Source: Polyrhizophydium stewartii
Taxonomy: Eukaryota; Chytridiomycota; Chytridiomycetes; Rhizophydiales
Length of the DNA stretch: 24,469 nucleotides
NCBI GenBank assembly: GCA_027604665.1
Contig: JADGIZ010000124.1
Location: forward strand, 1 to 24,469
Reading direction: 5' to 3'
In this document: positions 1 through 9,823 of the stretch, piece by piece
Layout: each line of letters begins with the position of its first letter
Position numbering within the stretch: the stretch's first letter is position 1
Notes under the pieces: model-generated
Database searches by the model: none
The model's input: the letters and a program-made list of their open reading frames with translations, nothing else
Told to the model about the DNA's origin: nothing
Position numbers and translations under genes: made by a program

Positions 1-430
1 CCGCCCGCCCGCCTCCTCCCGCCGACTCGGCGCACACCCGCCTGCCTCTTCCGCCGACTCCGCCCGCCGCCCGCCGCCTGTCGCCCGCCGCCGGCCTCCG
101 CCGTGCCCCGATGGCGCGGCCGCCTGCACATCCACCTGCCCGAGTCCGGCAGCTTTGTTTGCGATCGGCAGCCCGCAGGCCCAATGTGCTTTGCGGCCGC
201 CCGCCGTCGTCCGCTCCCGTCGGCACGGCAGCCCGTGCGACCCTCTCCCTCGCCGTGGCTCCCGCGCCGCGTCCCGCAGCACACGTACCGGCCGCGCCGC
301 CGATCGTGCCGTGGGCGGAGACGGCTGCCATACCTCGGCCTCGACCCGTCCTCCTGCGCCTGCCTCCGTTGCGTCGGCCCGCTGCACGCATACCTCCGCG
401 TACCCGCGCGCTGACGCACGGCTGCTGCAG
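1..430. other. C-rich leader or intron sequence upstream of the RasGAP exons
   Basis: This stretch is strongly C-rich, with CCG and CCGCC runs in the first 100 bases. The first exon I can support begins at 431 and needs one base from an earlier exon, so 5' coding sequence must lie here or left of the window. An open frame around 112-170 reads RGRLHIHLPESGSF, which could be the first strand of the C2 domain or of a preceding domain. I cannot place its splice sites. Intron-like sequence with CGCGCTGACG near 408-417 leads into the acceptor at 430. Confidence 0.4.
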
Positions 431-3400
431 ACGGATCTTGCGATGCATACTGCGTCACACGTATCGACAACAACGCAGACTCGGAGCATCGCACCCAGAC
501 CATTTTTGCGTCCGATGCCCCGTTCTGGGTGCGTCTCATGCGCTCGAGCCACTCTTGCGCTCATATGGCATGCCGCAATCTCACGCCCGCGTCCGCTCGT
601 GCACATCATAGTCCGAAGACCACCAGTTTGAGAGCATCCAGGGCTTCCAGGACCTCAAGATCGTCGTGTGGAACGAAAACAAGAGCAAGCCCGGCTCGGA
701 TCGCCCGATTGGAAAGGTGCTGCTTGCCGCCGGTCGGGATCGTGCGGCAAAAAAGACATGAAGCCAGCTGACGCACCATCTGCCGCCTGCCCAGATCGTC
801 TTTCCAAGGCGGTTTCTACACGGAGAGGAAGAGCAGTGGTACATGCTCCAAAACGCCGACACAGAGCACTCGGGTGCGTCAGGATGCACTGCTGCTGCGC
901 TCGGCGCTTGCGCTTGCTGACTGCTTAGATGTGCCAGTCTCTGGCGAGGTCCGCATCCGCATCAAGCAAGTTCACATGACTTTGTCTGCCTGCTCGTGTG
1001 CGTCGCGCGCTGACAGACCATCGCTTTCATCCTGCAGACACTTTCCGCCAAAGCGCCGCCGGCAAGTCCACGGATTCTCGGTCCGTATCACAGCAGCGCG
1101 CAACCTGCGCAAGCGGGACGGCCAGTGTTAGTTCTCTGTCGTAGCAGCTTCGTCGTTGCCGACCCTACGGACGCTGACTTTCTCCGTGCTCGCTCGCGTT
1201 GCAGCCCTGCCGAATCCGTATGCCGTCTTCCATCTGCTTCCCGACCCAGAGGCCATCTCGACGCAGCAAACGCGGGTTCAGACCCGCACCACGAGCCCGA
1301 CGTTTTCGGAAACATTCTTCTTGTGTGTTGTGTGTGATTGTATTAGCCATGCATCGCTGGAACAGCTGACGCAATTGTGAACTGCACGCTGCAGCACCTA
1401 CACATCAACAGACATGAGCGAGCGCGAGCTCCACTGCTCGTTGTGGTGAGAATATGCTTGCACCAGCCAGTGCGCTATCTGTAGCACTCGCTCTGACCGG
1501 ACGCACCGCGCGGAAACCGAACAGGGACCAGAGCAGCGTCAACGATAGTGACGTCTCGGGCTTCCTTGGGCAGATCGTTATACCCCTCAGCACAGTCATG
1601 CAGAAGCAGCGGACAGACAAGTGGTACTGGCTCAACCCCATGTCGTCCGAATCTGGTGCGCATATGTTCGCATCCTGCAGCTGGCCGCGCATGTTTTGTG
1701 TGCTGACGCTTGGTCGCTCTCGTCGCACAAGCCCTGGCCAACGCGAGCGAAAGAAAAGGTTAGCTTGATCCAACGCACGCTTGCATCTGTGCCCATATCC
1801 TGCTGCTGACCAGTCGCTGTGTTTCAGCCCGCGCACGCAAGCGGTCCCTGACCGAAGAAGAGAAGCGCAATCGTCCGCGCGATCTCGTCAAGAGCCTCCA
1901 CAAGTCAGAGGCAATGAGTTGCGTCTTGTCTCGAAACGGCAAACCATGCGTCAGTGTCGAGTCTGACGCACATGCCCCCGTCTTTCCACCAAACCAGCGG
2001 CTTCGCCAAGGACGCGCAAGTCACACCAGTTTACCGAGTCCACGCGCGCTTTTTCGACCTGCGCGCACTGCAATGGTGTCGTGATTGGCGCGCATCTGCA
2101 ATGCACCGAGTGTAACGTCATTTGCCACACAAAGTGCCGCGACGTGCTTATGCCGATCTGCGGCGGAGTCGGTGGGTGCTTCGTTGGCATGATGTGCGTC
2201 ATTTCTCGCTCGCGTGGCGCTGACCATGTCCATGGCGACTAAGGTGCAATCCGACTCCGTATCAAGCTCGTGGTGAGTACTGCGCACAGGATGCCTGCCT
2301 CGAACTGTGCCTACTTGGCCTGGGCTGAACCAATCTGGCGCAGGACACGATCGTGATGCCGCTCGAGAACTACAGCGGCCTCGTGACGCTGCTTCAGGAG
2401 AACTCGTACTTTGTGCCCGTCGTTCTCGGCAAAGTCAGCCAAGACCGAGAGGACGCGGCGCGCAGCCTGGTAATCTCGTGTCACCCTGCGCGAGAACTCA
2501 AGAGACACGGCTGACGCGTCGAATGGTGCCTGGGTCAGATTCGCATATTCGAAACCAACGACTCGGCGTTGCGCTTTCTCAAGGCAGCCGTCGCGCACGA
2601 AATATCGCTTGCGCGTAAGAATGGACTGCACAGTGCTGAGGCGTATTGTCACTCAGATGCTGACTGTCTTGCTCACTTCAGCCGACTCGCGCACGCTGTT
2701 TCGGGCCAACTCGATGGCATCCAAGGCGGTGGACGTGTTCATGAAGCATGTTGGCTCTCGTACGTCGAGATCCGCAGCTTTGGCTCGGAAGCCATGGTCA
2801 CAGAGACAATGACGGTGCTGACTCTGGTCTTGGTCGCGTGCGTGTGTGTGTGCGTGTGATGCGCAGATTACCTCAAGATGACGCTCGAGGCGCCACTGCT
2901 CGAGATTGTCCAGTCGGGCAAGACCGCGGAACTGGATCCAACGCGCATCGAGCGGTCCGAAAAGGACAAGCCCGAGAAGCTTGAGCGCGAGCTGCAGCGC
3001 AACGTCACGACCCTGCTGCGGTTCAATGGCACTGTGATCGCCGGCATTCTAGAGAGCGTCGACAACATGCCCACGTGAGCCGCGGCGGCGAGCATCTGCC
3101 TGCCAGTCATGAGACCATCACTGACAGCCTCGCATCTCCGTTACAGACTTCTCAAGGACTTTTTCTGGTTCCTGCAAAACACCGTCACCAAAAAGTTTGA
3201 AAAGGACCCCGTCGTGCGGTACACATGCATCAGCGGCTTCATTTTTCTGCGTTTCTTTGCGCCGGCCGTGCTTGGCCCGAAGCTCTTTGGGCTGGAAGTC
3301 GGTGCGTCGCTGTTGCCTCGCTCACTTTGCCTCTTGCGGCCATGGCTGCGCTTTCTGACGCATGGGACATGCTCGTGAAGGCACGATTGACTCGCGTGCG

Positions 3401-6302
3401 TCGCGCAATCTGCTGCTGGTCGCCAAGACGCTGCAGAATCTGTCGAACCTTGTCGAGTTTGGCCAGAAGGAGCCGTTTATGGCGCCGATGAATGTCTTCA
3501 TTAAGGACCATCTGCAGGGGATGAAGAGCTTTATAGAGGCCATCTCGGTAAGGCGCCATGTGGTGGCGCCACTGGTGCACGCTTGCTGACGCGCACGGGT
3601 CAACAGAAGAAGCCGATGCTGAACGACCGTGTCATGAGCACCGACGACCTTGCCGCCATGCCGAGCCTGCACGAGCTGCTCGTCAGCCAGCCCAAGGAGT
3701 CTGCGCTGGTTGCGCGCGAGTGCGCCGAGCTTCACGGCGTGCTGTCGCAGTCTTTAGAGAAGATGCGTGCGGCCGAACCGACGCACGAGAGCATCCAGCA
3801 GCTTGGCACCGTGCTGTTCAAGCTCGACGAGCGGCGTCAGGCGATGATGCTTGGCATGACCGACGCCGACTTGGCGCTGGTGCCGTGGGACTCGGAGGAA
3901 GATCTGTTGGCGCCGGGCCACGAGGGCGATGTGCCGTGCGATTGGGCCGACGACGACGCCCAGCGGAAAAAGGAGGACGACGACGAGCGCAAGATCATGC
4001 GCATGCTGACGCGGTGCTCGTCGTCGTCGATCCGGTCGTCGCTCGGCAGCTTCCGCCACTCGGTCGACTTACGCGAGTCCATGGTCAAGGGCCACATCAA
4101 GGGCGAGCCGGTCGTGCCCGCGACCATCATCACGGTCTCGTCGTCTCCGGCGAGCTCGATGGCAAACCTGCCTGCCCAGCAGCCAATGACCATGGATAGG
4201 CTCGTGCGTGCGTCGGCGGGAGGTGACGCCCAAGAAGATGCGGCGAACCGGTCGGCCGATCGCATCGACGACAAGTCGATGCAGCGGCTCAAGGTTGGCG
4301 AGGCGCGCATGGGACGCGCGGGCAGCGACGCGTCGATCGCGACCTCGTCGACGGACCGCGCCAAGCCAAAGCGCGAGAGCATGTCGACCCGCGTCGCAAC
4401 GAGCTTTGGGTTCCTCAACAAGCTGCTTTTTGATTCCAACGGCGCCGCCATCGAGGGTGGCCAGGGCGATGCGCCGCCGGCCCAAGGAGCCAACAGCGCT
4501 GCCGGCGGTGCGACGCCGGAAGGCGGAAGACCGACTATCAACAGCCAGTCGTCGTTCCGCCGCAAGGGCCCGCGTGAGTCGCAGACGGGGGCGGCGCATC
4601 TGAGCCGCGTCGACAGCCCGTCGTCGGCGAGAGCGGCGACGGCTGCGAACCAAGCCGAGTCGCCGTGGCTCGGGTCTGCAAGCGTGTCCATGATCAGCGG
4701 ACAGCAGGACGATGACGACGACGAGCCGGAGACGCACACCGAGTCGCTGACGTGGGTGTCATTCCTGAGCGAGCCGCCGCCCGACTCGCCGCGGCTGGCG
4801 CGAAGCGACACGGACAAGTCGGCCACACGCGCTGGATCGCAGCAGCAGCACCAACAACAACAGCAACAACAGCGGCAGACGAGCAACACAGATCTCAGCA
4901 CGCAAGAGTACTGCGACTGCGAGTTTTCGGCCGAGCTGTTCACGCGGCCCAACTTCCGCGAAAGCATGCCGCCGCAGGTCATGTCTCCGAGTGCACCCAT
5001 TGTGATCAACGGCGGTGGTGGGGCTGCGGCTGCCGGCTCGCCCTCCGAGGCCGGCGCGGGCGGGACGCCTCGCATGTCGCACAGCCCGAGTCTCAGCATC
5101 GACTCGTCCGTGGTGGGCAACATGGCGTCGTCGCTCGTCAGCGATGCGGAGCAAATCTGGAACCGCAACCGCCAGCGCAGCACCAGCCACGGACAGGAGT
5201 CGCTGTGCACCAAGTGCGGCCGGCGAAAGAGCCCCGTGAAGCGAGAGAAGAGCCGAGTGGTCCCCAGCGTCGAGGTCTCGCCCGCTCAGAGCGCGACTTC
5301 GGCCGCGGCCACCTCGCCTCCGTCGACCGTGGCTGCCTCGTCGGCATCTGCCGCGGCCGTCTCGTCGCCGAGCATGTCGCAGCGGCTGCTGCGCGGCGGC
5401 CGCTCGCAGGCATCGCCTTCGTCGGGAAGCATGCCGCCGACGCCCGTCTCCAGCGGTGCGGGATCCGGCGGTGCGGGGTCCGGCTCGACGGGATCCGGCA
5501 CGGGCAGCGGCTCGCCGTCAGCGCCGACATCGAACCGCACGCGCTCGGCGACGCTGTCCCGGCGGAACGGCGGCGGCCCGCCGAACCTGGCGCAGCTCAT
5601 GGGCCCGCCGATATGCCACCGCTGCTCGCTCGAGATCACCGAGGCCATGCTCGAGGCCGAGGGCAAGCGATACCATCCGTCGTGTCTGTGCTGCGCGTCG
5701 TGCAAGACCCCGTTGACGATGTCGCTGATTCCGTTCGAGAACGACGTGGTCTGCCGCGAGTGTTATCTGCGCCGGACGGGCCTCGTGTGCGGCGTCTGCC
5801 GCGAGCTGATTTATGCAGAATACCTTGTCGTCAATGGCGTCAACTTCCACGTGTCTTGCCGCAAGTGCGATGTGAGTGCCCCTGCGAGTGGAGCAGCACT
5901 CGGATGTGCTATGGACGTTGTGCTTACTGTCCCTGACTTTGATCGTGGATGGGGCTGCAGAAATGCGGTCTCGCGCTCGCGGGCAAGGAGCACTTTACGC
6001 TCGGCGACCAGGTGTTCTGCAGCGAGCACCGCGACACCATCATCACCTGCCACACGTGCCACCAGCGCATCGACGGCGAGGTGCTGATTGCCGGATCGCC
6101 GCAGCGGTTCTACCATCTCAACCACTTTGGCTGCAGCGGCTGCGGCAAGGATCTGGCTGCGACGGTGTTTTACGAGATGAACGGGCGATTGTGGTGCCAG
6201 CCGTGCTTCCTCGACCACGGCGAAAAGTCGCCCATGCCCGCGGATGGGACCGATGCTGCCGATGCTGCCGATGCAGCCGACGCGGTCGAGGGAGCCGACT
6301 GA
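431..6302 (+). CDS. Ras GTPase-activating protein with C2-C2-C1-RasGAP-LIM-LIM-LIM architecture (5' partial)
   Basis: Predicted to switch off Ras by supplying the arginine finger that speeds GTP hydrolysis, at membranes reached through its C2 domains. Exons: 431-528, 627-716, 795-873, 929-983, 1038-1126, 1205-1324, 1412-1445, 1525-1655, 1732-1758, 1828-1917, 1998-2171, 2244-2272, 2344-2469, 2539-2614, 2682-2759, 2867-3074, 3147-3301, 3381-3547, 3607-5871, 5961-6302. They total 1476 codons plus stop after the two split-codon bases. Residues (from 431): first C2 about 1-105 (GSCDAYC start), second C2 about 115-235 (VRITAARNL, NPYAVF), C1-like zinc domain about 280-326. The RasGAP domain (about 340-608) has the finger motif TLFRANS, ELDP and FLRFFAPAVLGP, so it looks active. 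Then comes a Ser/Ala/Gly-rich linker of about 660 residues with a poly-Gln run near 1020. Three LIM domains start near 1277 (CHRC, CGVC, CHTC). The donors at 984 and 1918 are the least certain; alternatives are 992 and 1954. The start codon is not seen. Confidence 0.9.
4840..4878 (+). repeat. CAG/CAA poly-glutamine tract in the RasGAP linker
   Basis: Mixed CAG and CAA codons encode a run of glutamines broken by one histidine and, near its end, one arginine, inside the disordered linker between the RasGAP and LIM domains. Mixed codons suggest selection on the protein rather than simple DNA slippage. No effect on catalysis is expected. Confidence 0.8.
5609..6230 (+). other. Three tandem LIM zinc-finger domains at the C-terminus of the RasGAP gene
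   Basis: LIM1 begins CHRC, has YHPSCLCCASC, and closes with CRECY. LIM2 begins CGVC and its central HVSCRKCDKC is completed only by splicing 5871 to 5961, which confirms that intron. LIM3 begins CHTC, has HLNHFGCSGC with His in place of one usual Cys, and closes with CQPC. LIM domains bind two zinc ions and act as protein-docking modules, often in cytoskeletal scaffolds. After LIM3 the protein ends in a short Ala-Asp repeat (6252-6290). Confidence 0.92.
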
Positions 6303-6324
6303 ATCGGCAATGTGCTCACATACA

Positions 6325-6360
6325 CACTCACTCACTCACATTATCTCACTCACTCACTCT
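6325..6360 (+). repeat. CTCA microsatellite in the 3' UTR of the RasGAP gene
   Basis: Two blocks of CTCA/CACT tetranucleotide repeat lie just after the TGA at 6300-6302, separated by an ATTATCT interruption. Pyrimidine-rich sequence continues to about 6420. It reads as 3' UTR; no coding or structural role is visible. Confidence 0.8.
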
Positions 6361-7074
6361 TGCTTCTCTTCCCGCGCATCCTTCTGTTCCTCTATCGCTT
6401 TTTTTCTCAATCTCACTTCTTGCTTGCATGCAGGCCCGTTTGCTTGCTTCGCGTGCATGCACATGCACAGACACGATCCCTGCGCGCTCCATGCCACACA
6501 ACGCACAGCTGCACACGCAACCTCTCAATCTCCCACAATAAGACATGTAACTGATCTTTATTGGGTTGGCGGGGCGAGCTTTCTCGCGGGCTGCCGCATG
6601 CGCCGCCAGCTGCCGGCTCGGTGGAGCATCGTCTGCGCAGCGAGTATGGCGAGCTCCGGTGGAGAAACGTGGTTCGCCGCTGGTGACACTGTCTGTTGCC
6701 ACGCAAGATCACGACGGTCAAGTGGGATCTCAAGGCGGCGCGGAAAATAGTCAATGACAGCAAGGCATCCTTCTCGACCAAGAAGCGCCTCGGAACGCTC
6801 ATTGACAGATCTGCGCGACGCTAGCCAGTATCGCCGTCGATATAATGAATTCCATCCGTGTGTGTTTGCGTGGGTGCGGTTTCCTTGGTGCAGAACAACC
6901 GTTCCTGCTGTAATGCTCGGTTCTGAAGTAGCAGCGTTCGTGACGAATGCCGGGGTGCCGAATAGCCCATCGGCTCTCATTTGTCAAGTTTGATCAAGAG
7001 AATCGTGAGTTTCTCTCCTGGTAGCGCTCCAGAATCTGATGCGCAAGACGAAGTTGGCAGTACGACCGAGACTC

Positions 7075-7080
7075 TTTATT
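7075..7080 (-). terminator. AATAAA poly(A) signal of the phospholipase C gene
   Basis: TTTATT on the plus strand reads AATAAA on the minus strand, starting 17 bases past the minus-strand stop codon at 7098-7100. Its position and exact consensus make it the likely cleavage and polyadenylation signal for that gene, giving an unusually short 3' UTR. Confidence 0.65.
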
Positions 7081-7097
7081 CCAAGCCTACTCTGCAC

Positions 7098-8707
7098 TCA
7101 ATGGGCGTAAGGGTCAGGCATTGTGACAGGGCAGTCGGTGCGGGGAGTTGGAAGGCTGGCGATGTTATCGAACGGCAGAGCCCAGGCGTCGCGCTTGGTT
7201 AGGAACGACGGCAGGTCAAAGATCCTCTTGATGGTGGCCGAGATCGACGAGTGCTCGTAGTGGCGGCCGGGCACGGTGGAGCGGAACACGCCGCCCTTGG
7301 GAACCAGCGGCGAGATGAGGATCGCAGGCACGCGCGCGCCGAGGCGGTCGAACTTGAAGTCGCCGACAGAGTGGTCAGCCGGGATGTTGTCCGGAGCCGG
7401 CACGCCAGTCGGAGGCGACACGTGGTCGTAGAAGCCGCCATTTTCGTCATATGTGATGAGGAAGAGCGTCTGGTTCCACTGTGGCGACGCACGCAGGCTC
7501 TCGTACAGCTCCTTGACGAGCTTCTCGCCAGCGCGGAGGTCTGCGGGCGGGTGGTTGTCGGTCACATCCTGCTGGGGATCAATGAACGTATACGGTGCCA
7601 GCCGCCCAGCCCTGGCGTGCACGTGGAGGTCCGACATCCTGTTGACGCGCATCATGTTGGCGGGCCTGCACTGGCTCTTGAAGAAGTTGGTCGTGACTTT
7701 CTTGTTCTCGGCTGGCACCTCACTCCAGGGGTTGTAGTTTGACGTGTAGATCTTCCACGAGTATCCCTTCTCCCGGAGGCTGTCAAAGACGGTGTGGCAG
7801 TCGACACCACTGCTCCATGCGCGACTGTCATCGCACGTCGCCTCTGCGGCGTTTGAGACTTGGCCGGCCGATGTCGCGCAATGAACAAAGTTGCGGTTGG
7901 GATACGTCGAGCCAGGGAACGAGGCTGCATGGCGCGTGAGCACAAGCAAGCCTTGCAGGCGGCGAGTCGATCGTGGAACGCACCGAACCAGTCCTCGATG
8001 ATCGAAAACTGCTGCGCGAGGGCGTAGGTCACCGGCATAGTATCCGGGCCGTGGGCCTCCATGGTAACTATGGCGCCGTAATCACCACTTTTACCGAATC
8101 CGCTACGAGCAAAGCCTTTCATCTCTGGCTTCGCGTCGCCAACAACGTCCCCGTCAATGCTGTAGATCTGCTTGGTCATGTCCCAGATGAAGTGCAGCGG
8201 ATCGAAGACGCGGTCCGAGATGGTTGCTTTGGTCACATAGTACTTCTTGCCGTCGGCCTCGTTGAACTCGGTGCCATTGAGACCGTCGACTGCCGGGTTC
8301 ATGCCGTCCCACTTGAGGCGGCCGAGGACCGAGTCGAACGAGCGGTTCTCTGGGTGCACGCCGGCATGGACGCGGCGGGTTAGCGTGTGCACGACAGTCT
8401 AGCAGACGAGGCTTCGCCGAGAGGCGGAAGCCGGCTGCTCTCGCCAACCGCAGCGGGACCTCGCTCGCTCAACGGCCTGCCGGAAGTGGCAGTAGCCGCG
8501 CGAGGTGCGCGCCAGAGGCACGCGACACGGCGAGGCGCGGTGCGGCCGCAACGCACCCATGACGAGAACGACAAGGTTCTTGATCGGCCCCTTGGGGAAA
8601 GGGTTGATGGCGTCCATGTTGATGTTGGGCGGCGGGCAGGTGCTTGGGTCGCCTGGGGCGGCGGCCGCGGCGGCAATGAGGCAAAGCAGAGCGGCGGCGG
8701 TCTTCAT
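7098..8707 (-). CDS. Secreted phosphoesterase of the phospholipase C family (plant NPC-like)
   Basis: Predicted to cleave phospholipids (or other phosphate esters) into diacylglycerol and a phosphorylated head group, outside the cell or in the secretory pathway. Exons in transcript order: 8707-8557, 8349-7984, 7924-7098; 447 codons plus stop. The protein opens with a signal peptide (MKTAAALLCLIAAAAAAPG). Family motifs appear in order: NLVVLVM joined across the first intron to ENRSFDSVLG, then PNRNFVHCATSAG, TYDENGGFYDHVSPP, FDRLGARVP with ISPLVPKGG, and YEHSSISATIKRIFDL. All are hallmarks of the phosphoesterase family (PF04185) that includes plant non-specific phospholipase C and fungal and bacterial homologues. 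Splicing at 7983/7925 rebuilds DWFASFPGSTYPNRN. The first intron (207 nt) is long for this window and has a GCTAAC branch site. Acid phosphatase activity is an alternative, because the family includes both. Confidence 0.92.
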
Positions 8708-9823
8708 CGTCTGTCGTGAGTCTGAGCGGCGGCTATGCAGCAGCGTGAACAACGAGGCCAAAGCGCGCTGGTTAGCCAGAGATGCGGCGTGGGTAATACA
8801 AGCTGCCAACGGGCACTTGCGATCGTGTCTGATCGCCTCGGCGTTGGGGGCGGACGGGCTCGATTTGAAGGTGGTGAAGCGTCGTACAACGCCTGTCACA
8901 GCCGCTCTGTCCACGTGCTCACAGCAGCGTCGTTATTGGCGAAGGTTGGAAGACCCCAAGCACATGACTGGGCACAGGGGAGCGCGACATCCAATCGACG
9001 ATGAGGTCGGCCGGGGAGCTGCCAGCACTGGCAGCAGCGGATGTCGCGGCGAGGTGTCACGGCTGTCGGGCTCGGACTCCACAACTCGCACAGTTGGGCC
9101 ACTCCATGAACAGCCATCCTCGAAGCCACGAGTAACCTGGGTGTGCGCTTGGCTGTCGCCTGTGCATGCCGGGAGAGTCCGAGCCGCAGCTCGCCTTCCC
9201 TGTTCAACGCTGTCGCACAACCCGGACATTGCTACAACGACGCGTCAGGCGCGACGTTGACGCGAAGGCACGCCGCGGGCCTCACCTGCCTCGCGGGCTC
9301 GCTGCTGTCACACGACACTTCCGAGCATTGGCCCGCTTCGCTCCCGCCCATCCTCGGCAGATCAATCCCCATCACCGTCGCCGCCCGTCACAGCCAACCC
9401 AGTGCCTCACACGAACCGTCTCAACGTACGGGACCCGAAAGGCACGATCGGCCCAAATCAGCGGCTGATCACCCGCGGTGCGTCAGCTTGGCCGGCTGTT
9501 GTCGGGTTTCCAGAGCTGCTGCCTCTCTCGACAGCGGGGCCCAACAGTTATGCCAGCTCGTGGGGAGGGCAGCCCTCCAGGTGTCGCCCAACCCGCTGCC
9601 CTTGCTGCCCACGGGTGCGTTTCGACTCCCCGATCTGCTCTCGCCGAGGCGGGGACGACACAACACAGCCTATGCCATTCCACTCGCGGAAATGCCGCAA
9701 GCACGAGTCAGTCGAGATGCTGGCGATCCACGTGACGCGAGGGCTTCACGCTCTGTACGAGTGCGAGGCGTCACATAAAGCGACCGGCCGCCGAGCCCGC
9801 TCCCGCCCCCATCGACGTCGTTA
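8708..9823. promoter_or_regulatory. Divergent intergenic region between phospholipase C and GH35 genes
   Basis: Two genes start outward from this 1.1 kb interval, so it should contain both promoters and 5' UTRs. A CCAATC box lies near 8991. An A/T-rich element (ACATAAAG, about 9772) lies about 50 bases before the GH35 start. Several open frames exist on both strands but none shows a recognisable domain; they are Arg/Pro/Ser-rich as expected for GC-rich non-coding DNA. An upstream exon of the GH35 gene could hide at the right end. Confidence 0.5.

Larger units (their letters stand above)
6303..7097. other. Intergenic region between convergent RasGAP and phospholipase C genes
   Basis: This 795-base gap separates two convergent genes, so it should hold both 3' UTRs. 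It contains a weak AATAAG on the plus strand at 6537-6542, an AATAAA on the minus strand at 6557-6562, and a second minus-strand AATAAA at 7075-7080. No domain could be recognised in any frame. One plus-strand stretch (6687-6824) has protein-like codon use but no start codon and is treated as a finding, not a gene. Confidence 0.5.

Noticed and set aside
111..611. A 166-codon plus-strand frame starting with ATG 111 as the RasGAP N-terminus
   Set aside because: It runs through the C2 exon 431-528 in the wrong frame and ends at a TAG inside the intron before 627. Its Pro/Arg-rich sequence matches no domain.
1038..1126. Donor at 970 (CAA before GTTCAC) for the intron ending at 1037
   Set aside because: It leaves phase 0, which would put the second C2 strand VRITAARNL out of frame. 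A donor at 984 (or 992) leaves the phase needed.
2838..2858. GT-rich microsatellite as a feature of interest
   Set aside because: It is a short imperfect run inside an intron of the RasGAP gene, close to the acceptor at 2866, and needs no special explanation.
3837..5213. A 458-codon open frame on the minus strand opposite the RasGAP linker
   Set aside because: It is antisense to a continuous coding exon that carries LIM domains in frame further on. Its Ser/Cys/Ala-rich translation is the mirror of GC-rich codon use and shows no domain.
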